15,676 bases of DNA, taken from positions 1 through 15,676 of the forward strand of contig QYAI01000288.1 of assembly GCA_003988855.1 (NCBI GenBank). The letters run 5' to 3'. The stretch is from Arachnopeziza araneosa (lineage: Eukaryota; Ascomycota; Leotiomycetes; Helotiales; Arachnopezizaceae). The notes beneath the pieces were generated by a model. The model was not told the origin of the DNA. It worked only from the letters and a program-made list of their open reading frames with translations, and searched no databases. Shown here piece after piece: positions 6,390-15,589 of the stretch (the stretch's first letter is position 1; each line of letters begins with the position of its first letter). The translations under genes and the position numbers were made by a program.

Positions 6390-9158
6390 TTAATACAACA
6401 ACCACAACAGCAAAAAAGCGAGAGAAATCAAGAGAACATTCGATCTTAAAATCACTCCCTCGCTGACATATTTCACTTTTGGATAGGCTTTCTGACAAGC
6501 GCCCTTCCCACTGAAGTCGCCTAGCTGAGAGGCTTTGACAAATGCGGCTGTCTCGTTACAATTCACGCCTAAAATAGAATTAGTTTATATTTTTCTTAAC
6601 ATCTTTATCACTCGGTCACGAAACGTACCACAACAGCAAGGTAATGTCAACCCGCTACTTGTCTGGATGTTGGCTGTCGGCATGTCGCAGACAGGGATGG
6701 TCCAAGTGCCTACAACAATCAAAGCAGCACCAATTAGTTTGTCATTCTCGAATGGGAAGGTGGTTAAATGGCTGTAGAAGTTGCTTTCTCTCACCTAGCC
6801 ATGCCACTCCTTGTCGCCATGGTTGCTGATCGGAACTCCAACTCACCGAACTCTCCAGGACTTGAGAGCCGATTTCGGGAGTGAAGTTGAACTTTGCGAA
6901 TGCATAGGCTCCGAGTGAACTAGCTACGATTTCCTGTGTGTATGAAATAGTCAGCTTTAACGGCCCAACTGATCAATTGGCTTTCTCCATGCTGAGAAGA
7001 AAGTTTATGGTAACGCACATCAGCGGTAATGTAGAAAGTAGCGTTGTTTAGTTGTGCGATGTCGTTTTTGACGGTGCTTTGAGTGCTAAGCAGACCAGTT
7101 AGCTATTTTGGATCGTATCACCAAGTTCATTGTGAACTTGACACCTCTGGTTGGGGAGGGGAGGGCAAAGTTTGATTCACCTGAATAATGCACAAGAGCT
7201 CATCCTTGAAGTATTGGTAGAGAGTGAACCAGGAATGAGGCCCTGGAATGTGAAGGTCGTATCGTTCGTGCAAAGGACATAGGTACCACCAGTACTACTG
7301 CATCATTGTCAGGGGTGCTCCAAGTAAAACACGGGGTGCGATGAAGGAGCAGCAATGTGTTCGAAATATATTCACTTACTTCCACTTTGTGCCAAGCATC
7401 TGAGAGATTATATTCTTGTAAAAGAAATCAGCAACGGATTGCTGATCGATTGTTGCTGGGACGGTGAATCGTCCACCGCCGAAATAGTCTCTGCCAGTAT
7501 AATAAGTACGTGCAACAGCACAAATTTCACATTGAAGATACGGCTGTATTACTTACAAGATGGTGAGGTTGTTGTTAGTTCCCGGGCTGCCAGAAAAAAT
7601 CTGGTTTGACCAAGTGGAAAGCACCCTCCTAGTATTGTTTGAGATTTGCTGGATGAATCCCTCCACAGTTTGCAGATTCTCTTCTCCATTAAGACTGCGA
7701 TCATTAGCGAATATCCTTCATCCAATAAATTGAATGCGAGAGCGAAAAATAGGCCACTTTGCTTCATACATACATCATGTCAACTTGAGGATCATCCTCC
7801 AAATCACTCGATCCCGTCGAAATCAGACTAGCGGCTGCCTTGATGATTTTCAGTGGGAGTTCGATGGATTTGATCTCAGGGATGTAACCGAGCGCACTGA
7901 AAATAGGGTTTATCCACTTGAGACTCTTTTGGAATTTCGTGGCTTGGTATTGTCCAGGGAAGAAAACTTGCTGAATGGTGTTTATTTCGCCCACAAGTTG
8001 TAGTTGGCCGAGGAGTAAACCGTCCTAGATGAAACCGTATTAGTGTACGGTACCAAGGCAGAGCAGGAAGATGGATGGAAATATTGCTGATGCTGTAGCA
8101 TGACATACATAGATAGCTTGCAACATATCGCTCAAGTTGGTGAGGCTGACACTTGCAAAGTAGGCCCACAATGGATCGTTGTTATTGCGGTACTCTTTTG
8201 TTCGCGATTGAGTCAGTAAATGATCGTTATCTTTATGGAAAGAGTAAAACCTACCCTCACAATTGGGATTCGAACATGCGGTCCCTGAACCAATACCACA
8301 CTGGACATTACATGTATTGCTTCCAAAATTGCACGAGAGCTGCTGGGCAAAGTTGGCCGTGGTTTGCGCCGATACTGTTTTTGTCGAAACACTGCTCCAC
8401 CAGGAAGATAAAGATTGATCAAAGTTGCTTGTGATCCATGCATCCGACCCGTCTTGCCATGCAGGATCGGTACAAATTGGAGGAGCTGCCTTGAACACGC
8501 TATATGGTGTTGTGGGTGTGCCAGAATCGCAGTAGAAGCTTGTGAAGGGGCCATCTTGCCATTCATAAGTCCAGCAATTAGGGTAGTATTCGTATGTGCT
8601 TTGCAGAGGTCAGAAGGAGTATCCATTTCTTTGGCACTACTTACCACCACAGTAGCCGCTGATCGTAGTAACACGCCGTATTGCTATAATAACATGATTC
8701 CCAAAGCGAACTCGGCAGACAGCTTGTGTACAAGTAGCAGTAATTAGTGTAGAAGATTGGCGGGTTTGCCGTTCCTCCCACGGTCTTGCAACAACCCGCA
8801 GCGTGAAGGTCGGTATCGTAAGTGCAGAGGCTGCCGTATTCGCATGAACCGATCGGAGTTGCTGTATTTTTATTCAAACATCAGCGAGGATCCCACGAGC
8901 GTATTCCCCCATTTGCTTACCGTCACCATCTTGAATTGTATATCCGCATACAGTCGCTAGACTGCTACTACTTTGTCGGCGGAAGAGCTCGGGAGGTGAA
9001 GTTGGTCTTGGTGTCCATCCCGAGTCTTTGAACTCATTGTCAATAGTGGATGTTGGTCTTGGACCGTCAAATTTCAACGCAAAGACATGGCAAGTGAGAC
9101 CCGTAAGGATTGAAAATATTACTCCTGGTGATACGCCCACAAAATTGCCCCAAAGCAT
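6390..9158 (-). CDS. twelve-exon gene for a secreted, Cys-rich, probably surface-anchored protein (650 aa)
   Basis: Exons: 9158-8921, 8861-8645, 8598-8255, 8194-8109, 8024-7774, 7694-7557, 7490-7380, 7297-7181, 7085-7019, 6933-6847, 6746-6629, 6568-6390. All eleven introns are GT-AG, 46-100 bases, and every phase agrees, giving 1953 bases. The N-terminus is hydrophobic (IFSILTGLTCHVFA) and fits a signal peptide. A Trp-Thr-Pro-Arg-Pro linker follows, with a dibasic RR at residues 60-61 that could be a Kex2-type site, then CGY at 71-73 and a Cys/Tyr-rich region with GCC and CWTYEW motifs. The middle has helix-rich, Cys-poor sequence, and the last 20 residues are hydrophobic with no tail (LLISLAFLLLWLLY), as in GPI-anchored or tail-anchored proteins. 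The opening resembles uncharacterised ascomycete extracellular proteins; I know no enzyme function. The ATG at 9158 is the first in frame, but an upstream exon cannot be excluded. Confidence 0.85.
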
Positions 9159-9199
9159 TATGAAGAGCTTCAAAAAGGTATCGAGTAGCGTACAACCTG

Positions 9200-9990
9200 G
9201 AAAAGTGGATGGGACGGGTAAGTTCGATATAATGCGTTACCGTGGGGACATTTGGAAGAGGGCTGGCTATCATGGAGAGGCATGCGCGGAGTAGGCTCAT
9301 CATTTGTTTCGGTGAAGCACATCTGTACCGTATACCTTCTACTCGGTCACACAAGGCTCTGTTTTGTTTTACCCTACAGTTATCCAAATCGCCAGAAGGC
9401 CGAAAGAAAATACGCAAACAAACGTGGCTCGAATGAGAGTTGCAGTTGGGATACTTGGGAAAAGCGGGCTGAATGTGGCTGCTTTCAGCTCTGCGATAAT
9501 TGAGCCGTTTATGATTTGATACGTCTGTGGAAAATTCAAGAGCGAGATCCATCGTATCTGAAGAGTATTGTCTGGCAATTCTCTGACTACTGAAGAAAGC
9601 GTCAATCTGACGATTAAGTAATAGCAATATATTACTCTGAATAACAAATACTGAGCAGGTTGAATAGTATAGATTTTGTGAAGGTGTATAGCTAAGTAAA
9701 GGGTACAATTTGATTCGTTCAAGTTCTCAGCGTGAAACAGCCACGTGCGGGGCAAGATACCTAATCGAGAGCTCCCCTCTTTCACACTGGACATTGTTGA
9801 GGAATCAGACAGAAATTATCCCGGGTCAGCTCGATGCAGGCGCCACAGTGACACCAAACGTAGAAATCCCAGCAGTGCAGCGACAGTCAGACCTATCACG
9901 AAGCAAACTGATTGATTGTCGGTCAGGACTTCTCCGAACCATCAAGGATATCTGCATGACCCTGGCACAAGGTGGACATTTCGTTCCGAG
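9200..9990 (-). pseudogene. possible gene remnant with membrane-like segments
   Basis: One minus-strand frame from about 9925 to 9372 is open except for a TAA near 9817, and encodes two strongly hydrophobic stretches: VIGLTVAALLGFLRLVSLWR near 9910-9850 and FVCVFSFGLLAIWITVG near 9375-9425. An ATG with a plausible start peptide lies upstream at about 9980 but in a different frame. Single-base defects and an in-frame stop suggest a decayed membrane-protein gene. Unrecognised introns could instead join the pieces, and part of this stretch must serve as the promoter of the twelve-exon gene. I do not recognise the family. Confidence 0.3.
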
Positions 9991-10018
9991 TTACCCAGAG
10001 AAGCTCCAACACAGCTAA

Positions 10019-10476
10019 TAGAAACTAAGCATAATGTTAGCATGGCACGTAGTGACAACCTATCAGATTGAGGTTTGCTCTGCGGCTGACAATGCTGGAT
10101 TTGATTGGTTGGCCCTGAGGCAACGACAGCGAAACGGATATCTCAAGGATTGGTGGGCAAGGATTTGATACCATCTGGACCTTTAACCCGTGACACAGAC
10201 CTGTGATTATGGTTTCAGCCTCAGAAGCTCAAGTGGATTGAAGGGTGATTGAAGGGTGACTGAAGGATCTCGCTGTCCTCAGAAACCTCTATTCCTCTCT
10301 TTGTGTCAGAACTAACTTCCGAAATATACCCGATAGCCATACAGACATATTGCCGGTTTAGGTGCGCTACCTCTTTAAGTTTAGCGCTCCCGCTTACAAT
10401 ACAAACGAATTCTGCTCAACCCATCAAGTCAAGTGCAGTGTCCACCCAAAGGTTGTTTACTACAAACAAGACAGCA
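10019..10476. other. intergenic region upstream of the APH-like fragment
   Basis: No clear gene. The frame of the APH-like ORF is open back to about 10303 but starts there only at a GTG and shows no kinase N-lobe. It contains the 11-base tandem repeat at 10236-10267. Confidence 0.4.
10236..10267. repeat. 11-bp tandem repeat, about three copies
   Basis: GATTGAAGGGT at 10236-10246 and 10247-10257, then a diverged copy (GACTGAAGGA) at 10258-10267. Confidence 0.85.
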
Positions 10477-10884
10477 ATGGATACCCTAAGAAGTGTAAGC
10501 AGTGCGATTGCGCATAGTTTGCGGAGCGCGCCGAGAAGTGGTACGATTGGAGGCTCTGTCGACATTGGAGCTGTTGGAAATACAAGTGATGTGACTCTGG
10601 TCCACGGTGACTTTCACGGTCGGAACATCATGATGAAAGGCGCCCAGATAGCCGCAGTAATCGATTGGGAATTCGCAGAATCATACCCACTCAGTGAATC
10701 GTTGTCGGGTGAAGGTATCAATGTGGTGGAAGTAAAAAGTGAGGAACTTGATGATGAAAATACGGTTTGGGATAGGAAGATAAGATGTTTTATTCGTGAA
10801 TTAGCGATGGAGAGAAAGTGGAGGCAGAAAGATATTGATTTGTGTGATGAGCAGGATATCACGTGTTACGAATGTCATGTGTAG
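10477..10884 (+). pseudogene. C-terminal part of an APH-like (aminoglycoside phosphotransferase family) kinase
   Basis: From the ATG at 10477 the frame gives 135 residues. It carries the catalytic loop of the APH/choline-kinase fold, VHGDFHGRNIM, with the HxDxxxxN motif at residues 43-50 (catalytic Asp45, metal-binding Asn50), then the metal-binding IDWE at 62-65 followed by FAESYPLSE, a typical sequence for fungal APH-domain proteins. The C-terminal helices follow and the frame ends normally. The family is usually about 250-350 residues. The entire ATP-binding N-lobe is missing, and sequence upstream (residues 1-38 and the open frame back to 10303) shows no kinase features. It is therefore most likely a truncated remnant, although unseen upstream exons are possible. 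Fungal members are rarely linked to antibiotic resistance; substrates are mostly unknown. Confidence 0.7.
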
Positions 10885-10947
10885 ACGGCACGGGCGGACA
10901 GGACCTCATTACCAAAGTGTGGAGAATAAGGGGCACATTCAGAGTCT

Positions 10948-11098
10948 ATTCGGACTAGGGCCGGAGAGAAGTCTGCTGTAGATAAGGCACACCTCACTTA
11001 TGTAGTTTTTCTTTCCTCATATTCTTCTTTTCCTTCGTAGCTAGCCTATGAACCGAATATACTCAGACTATCAACGCACTCCCATATGCCTCTTGACT
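10948..11098. repeat. dispersed repeat, copy B
   Basis: 151 bp homologous to 2768-2894, same orientation, with the same start (ATTCGGACTAGGG) and end (TATGCCTCTTGACT) but an extra segment after the first ~15 bases. Unlike copy A, it is not inside a recognisable pogo element. Confidence 0.75.
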
Positions 11099-11360
11099 CC
11101 TGAGTTAGGAAGGGCAAGGAGTGAGATGTTTCCTTAAATGTTTAGTCATCTGTCGTTGAGGTAGTAGCCCACATAACTTATATACAACCTAAATTTAGCG
11201 TTGAGGTGGGGTAGTCGCTACATTAAGTAGACTTTCGCTGTTGTTTTGTGCCCCTTTAATGGATCTACAACCGGAATCAAGCAAGCTCGCTTATTTCGCC
11301 CCCCAGAAAAGGAAGTTGAATGATAGGTAGGTACCAACTAATAAAGTAATGTTGATTCTC

Positions 11361-11587
11361 CGAGGCGGTTAAAATTCGTCTTCACCAAAGCATCAGAAAA
11401 CAGTAAACTCGAAGCTTAAATACTACAATATTTACTCTACTAAAGTCGATAAAAACTTTAGACAATGAAAGATAAGTATCTAAGAGCTCCGCATTTTAAG
11501 TTTTAAGTACTTGTTTAAGACGAGTAGCAACATTTTACGGTTTTTGATTTTTTGTTCGGCGAAGACGAATTTTGCCCGCCTTGCTCG
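11361..11587. mobile_element. candidate MITE (short inverted-repeat element)
   Basis: The left end 11361-11386 (CGAGGCGGTTAAAATTCGTC...) and the reverse complement of 11558-11587 match over about 26 bases with a small indel and a few substitutions; weaker similarity continues inwards. The 227-bp size, AT-rich interior and lack of coding sequence fit a miniature inverted-repeat element. No target duplication could be defined. Confidence 0.6.
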
Positions 11588-11863
11588 AAGAGGGATTTCG
11601 TGGGAAATTCTCTAATATACACACACCCTGGCTGCTCTTCCTACTTCGTGCAGCAGAGCCTTTTAACCTTAGTTGAATGCCTCACCTTCGAGTGTCACGA
11701 GACCGAGACCAGGGCTTGGAGTTAGGCCAAGACTAGGAGCAGAGCTAGTTAGTCAGCAGTAAGACCGGTGACCTTTAAGGACCCACACCATAGTTAGCAA
11801 ATAGATCAGCTTTTTTTATGAATTCATCTTGTCTCCCAACATCGAGTCTGTACAACTAGTAGA

Positions 11864-13940
11864 ATGCAGGCTCTAGATACCTGCGGTATACCTGCCTTCG
11901 TCCCTGAGGAGTCAGTTATTCGCAGACGACCGTTTGCTCGACTGTGTCTCAATTGCCAGAAGGTGTTCGATAACTGGGCAACTGCGGTTCACACGCTGCA
12001 GAAGCAACCAAGCAACGGAGGTCTACCAAGTTACCGCGTCGAACACCTGGATAGCCTAGGGGAGCTTAAGTTATCAGCTGCTGCTGGATGCGACCTTTGC
12101 AGACAATTTATCAATTCAGCAAATAAAATAGCCCACTCTCCCAAACGGATGACAGATTACAAGACAAAGGGGCAGTTAGCGATCTCGAAGTGCAACTATC
12201 CCCACACCCTAGAAGATTGGGGCCTCATCCTGACTGTGCGTTGGGATGAGACCTCTGGTAAAGACCCGGATGAAGTGAACAGGGAGACGTTATGTTACGC
12301 AATATGTAGTCTAAGTTTATATTCTACTCCTCGTCAAGGTAATTCCTACTTCTCCAGATCATTGTTTGTTACTTATTGGTTTGCCTTATATAGAATTGAT
12401 TTACGAATCCGAAAATAAGTCTTCAACCAGCACACAAGACGCTCTCCCACTTGTAAAACAGTGGTTTGACTCATGCTTGACATCTCACAAAATCTGTGTC
12501 AGCCTCAAACAGCATCACGTACCAACACGACTCCTCTACTTAGGTGGAAAGGATCCTTGTCTCTCACTTATCTCCCAAAGAGATGAGGCATCAAGATACG
12601 CGACATTGAGCCACTGCTGGGGATCTCTGCCTTTCCTAACACTTAAGAAGGATAACCTCAACGTTTTTCAAAAGCAAATCCCCACAGAAGCACTTACAAA
12701 AACATTCCAAGATGCGATCTATGTAGCAAGGTACTTGGGACTAAACTACCTATGGATCGATTCTCTGTGTATTATTCAAGATGACCAGAATGATTGGAGA
12801 AAAGAAGCTGCCCTAATGAGCTCCATCTATGGAGGATCCAGCATCAATATTTCAGCGTCGAGTGCCAAGAATGGAACGTTCGGATGCTTTCAACGACGTG
12901 ATTCATCCTGGAGTTATCAGATCCAAGGAGACCAGGGGCACGAACCCCTTTTGTTTTGTTGCGTTCCTCGCTCATTCCGAAGATCTCTCTTGGCTTCGCC
13001 ACTCGTCAGTCGAGGCTGGGTTCTCCAAGAGCGAGTTCTTTCTTGCCAAAATTTGCACTTTGCCCAGAACGAGGTTTTCTGGGAATGCCAAGAAAGGTTA
13101 GCATGCGAGACTTCCCCAGAACAGTTACCAGCATGCCTCGATCGCGATTTTCGATTGCTTCATCGCCCACTAAAGAATGACGGCTGGGGTGCTATTATAG
13201 AGAAGTATTCTGGTTGCGAATTAACGTATAGCAAAGACAAACTAATCGCACTGTCTGGTCTTGCAAGGAGAGTTCAAGCGAACAACAAGGATGAATACGT
13301 TGCTGGCATGTGGAGAAGAGATCTTGAAACGCAACTTAATTGGTATGCCTATTCACCTATGCCTAGAATATCCCCGTACGCTGCTCCTTCTTGGTCTTGG
13401 GCCTCGAGTAGAAGCCGAGTTCGCGCTTCGAGCCTTTCGGAAGTTCCTGGTGGAATACAAAGAAAGCTAGCAACTGTTCAAGATATCACGATTGAATATA
13501 TTTCTCGAGATCCATTTGGAGAGATTAAAGGTGCAAATCTTCGTCTTTGCTGCCAATATTTCATCCGGACCACAATCCACCAGAAGAATGAACTTTGGTA
13601 TTTCTCCGCAGAATTCGCTGGACAGTCATGGGATGTTTATTGTTGGTTCGATTGTTTGGATACTGAAACAGTAGAGTCTGTTGAGGTATATATTCTGCCC
13701 ATTATCTTGCAGCTACGTAATGATACAGAACATTTCTATGGCATAATGGCTGAGAAAACAGGCGAAAAGGGCCAGTATCGCCGAGTTGGAGCTTTCTCTT
13801 GGCTAGAGCTAGAGCATAGGGATGTACCTACTTTTATAGAATTATGTGAGAACACAGAGACTCAAGTTGATAGTAACGAATATGTTGGAGTCTCTGTAGG
13901 GGAAGACGGCATTAAGCAATATATTATAGACATGATATGA
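11864..13940 (+). CDS. HET-domain protein (heterokaryon-incompatibility type)
   Basis: Two exons, 11864-12338 and 12394-13940, with a 55-base intron (GTAATT...TATATAG, phase 1); 673 residues. The HET domain is complete. YATLSHCWG opens it around residue 235, followed by YLWIDSLCIIQDDQNDW, SSIYGGSSINISASSA and the closing PLVSRGWVLQERVLS; these are the three conserved blocks of the family. The N-terminal part has CLNCQ and GCDLC pairs that resemble the short Cys-containing lead often found before fungal HET domains. The C-terminal part includes APSWSWAS, also usual in this family. HET proteins mediate cell death on fusion of genetically unlike hyphae. Here there is no attached NACHT, WD40 or ankyrin region, so it would be a stand-alone HET protein. 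The frame is intact, in contrast to the transposons on either side. Confidence 0.93.
12339..12393 (+). other. intron of the HET gene
   Basis: 55 bases with GTAATT donor and ATATAG acceptor, phase 1. It joins the two long frames to give the expected unbroken HET protein, with total coding length divisible by three. Confidence 0.85.
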
Positions 13941-14264
13941 TCCAAATTCTTTTTTATAACTCACCTCCCTCAGGATACTACCGGATGAAAAGAAGATTGT
14001 TTCATATTAACATTTTAATCGAGATTTAATCATACAAGATGCGGATGGACATATCAAGAAGATTTACTTTCGCAACGATACTTTTTCTTCGGCGGTTTTC
14101 AAGCTGCTTTCAATTGTCGTGAGACCATTGATTTGGAATCTATGGCTCAATGGTATACAAGTGCTTGTATCAAACCACTAACGTAAGTCGTGGCGTAACC
14201 ATACGTATGGCGTAACCATACGCTTTTGCCCCACCTACCCACTTAACTTCTTAATATATCAACC
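13941..14264. other. spacer between the HET gene and the transposase remnant
   Basis: One frame from about 14009 to a TAA near 14180 reads about 55 protein-like codons (for example DADGHIKKIYFRNDTFS) without any start or domain I recognise. It may be a fragment of a lost gene. The 3' side carries the repeat and palindrome at 14191-14222. Confidence 0.35.
14191..14222. repeat. direct repeat forming a perfect 12-bp palindrome
   Basis: TGGCGTAACCATACG occurs at 14191-14205 and 14208-14222. The junction contains CCATACGTATGG (14199-14210), its own reverse complement, and CGTATGG/CCATACG (14204-14210 and 14216-14222) can form a 7-bp stem with a 5-base loop. It lies about 45 bases before the mutated transposase start, so it could be part of that element's subterminal region. 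Confidence 0.75.
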
Positions 14265-15350
14265 ATAGTCCGTCAAAAAAGCACTAAAGCTTCTGAGCTA
14301 GATATTCGACTAGCTAAAGAAGTAAAAGAAGTTAAATCTAGCTTATACAAATCATCGTACGAAGCTGCAAAAGTCCTAGGACTAAATCGCGATACTTTAA
14401 CGCGTCGCGTCAAAGAAGGCTATAATCGCACACAAGCACGCTATGCCTAACAAAAACTCTCGTACGAACAAGAGAATATTCTTCTAAAGTAGATTAAACA
14501 TTTGACAATTAGTAGCTATTCGCCAGAGCATTAGTTGTTAAAGAAAGTAGCAGAGAAAATTTAGTCAGAACGCGACTATACTTTACGCGACGCGATTTCT
14601 ACTTTATCTAATACCTCTTCTCTCGTACGAAACTACCTTCTACTTGGCCAGGACTAGGTTCTACGATTTGTACAACGTTATTCTTATCTTAAAGTTGTAA
14701 TTAGAAGGCAAATTAAGTTCGTACGAATAGACGAGGCAACAAAATCAGTTATTAACGCGTAGTTCGTTGCATACGATAAAATTGTAAAAACACAAAATAT
14801 CAAGCCTTACAATACTTACAACATAGACGAGTCTGGTTTTTCAATTAAGACAATAGATTTAACTCGAATTATAATCGATTCTACGCTTCGTACGAAATAC
14901 CAAGCTTACTCTAGCTAGCAAGAGTAGGTTTCTTTTCTCGAATGCATCTGCGGCGATAATACTATACTAGACGCATTTAAGATATTTAAAGGCAAGAACG
15001 TGTTACAAGGCTAGATTTCGTATGACTTAATAGACAAGTAGTATTTCTTAGCGAACTTAAAGAGCTAGACTTCAAATCTTTATAGATTAGAGTAGCTACG
15101 ACGCGTTTTTGATCTACAAACTCGTACGAAAGCTAACGAAGAACAACAATTACTTGTCTGTAACGGCCACGATAGTCATATAAGTAGAAATTTTATTGCA
15201 TATTGCATTCAAAACAAGATTACACTTCTTATTTTACTTTCACATACTTCACATATTCTTTAGCCGTTAGATATTTTAATTTTCAGCTTTCTTAAAAAAC
15301 GACTTACAGCCGCACTTTAACCTCTTAGCTAGGCTTAGCTCTTGTCACGA
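14265..15350 (+). pseudogene. RIP-mutated pogo/Fot1-type transposase in one unbroken frame
   Basis: A single frame runs about 360 codons from an ATA at 14265 (apparently a mutated ATG) to about 15350 with no indel. It reads a pogo-type transposase: N-terminal helix-turn-helix (SSYEAAKVLGLNRDTLTRRV), then the DDE domain with YNTYNIDESGFS, LECICGDNT, LLVCNGHDSHIS and HTSHIL-stop-PLDI. The frame contains 16 stops: 14 TAG and 2 TAA, no TGA. Each fits a Gln (CAG/CAA) or Trp (TGG) codon changed by C-to-T or G-to-A; for example the stop before PLDI stands at the usual Gln. This is what repeat-induced point mutation at CpA leaves. The C-terminal end of the protein is missing because an LTR-like sequence begins at 15363. 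No inverted repeats for the element are visible. It cannot be expressed. Confidence 0.88.
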
Positions 15351-15370
15351 GTTAGACCCGGTTGTCAGGA

Positions 15371-15390
15371 CCTAGGCCTGAGGGCCTAGG
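15371..15390. repeat. perfect inverted repeat (hairpin) near the LTR start
   Basis: CCTAGGCC at 15371-15378 and GGCCTAGG at 15383-15390 are exact complements separated by TGAG, giving an 8-bp stem with a 4-base loop. Each arm also contains the palindrome CCTAGG. Confidence 0.9.
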
Positions 15391-15461
15391 CAGGAATTGA
15401 GGCAGCACCCGAAGTTGACTCCTTTGATGGAAGAGATGAGATCAGCATGGCGATCGCCAGA

Positions 15462-15497
15462 ACTATCGATGACACTATCGATGACACTATCGATAGA
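15462..15497. repeat. 12-bp minisatellite
   Basis: ACTATCGATGAC at 15462-15473 and 15474-15485, then a third copy with changes, followed by further diverged ACTATTGA units to about 15530. In the antisense frame it gives SIVSSIVS-type peptides that I regard as a by-product. Confidence 0.85.
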
Positions 15498-15581
15498 ACT
15501 ATTGATTGACTATTGACAGAGACTATTGAAAAGGAAACTATACGAGAAGAACCGTGTTGGCTGTCCTTCTCGTACGGAGAG

Positions 15582-15589
15582 TATATATA
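15582..15589 (+). promoter_or_regulatory. TATA box, probable LTR promoter
   Basis: TATATATA followed by GAAAGCTTCAAG. A clear TATA box about 220 bases into an LTR-like sequence is the normal place for a retrotransposon promoter. No transcript start can be read from the sequence. Confidence 0.45.

Larger units (their letters stand above)
10885..11863. other. repeat-rich intergenic region before the HET gene
   Basis: No gene seen. Contains copy B of the dispersed repeat (10948-11098), a short motif repeated near 11153 and 11200 (CGTTGAGGT...GTAG), and the MITE candidate at 11361-11587. The last ~250 bases should include the HET gene promoter; no certain TATA box was identified. Confidence 0.55.

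Noticed and set aside
7876..8169. Minus-strand 97-codon frame across 8025-8108
   Set aside because: It reads through a clear intron of the twelve-exon gene (GTATGT...CTAAT...CTAG) in a frame that does not fit the neighbouring exons.
9710..10018. 102-codon plus-strand frame upstream of the APH-like fragment
   Set aside because: It shows none of the kinase N-lobe features and appears to be a shadow of the hydrophobic minus-strand frame.
10926..11264. Weak inverted repeat around copy B of the dispersed repeat (AAGGGGCACA versus TGTGCCCCTT)
   Set aside because: Only about ten bases match and no target duplication is seen, so I could not support it as an element boundary.
15462..15530. Short spaced repeats considered as a CRISPR array
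   Set aside because: Units are 12 bases and directly adjacent with no unique spacers, in a eukaryotic context.
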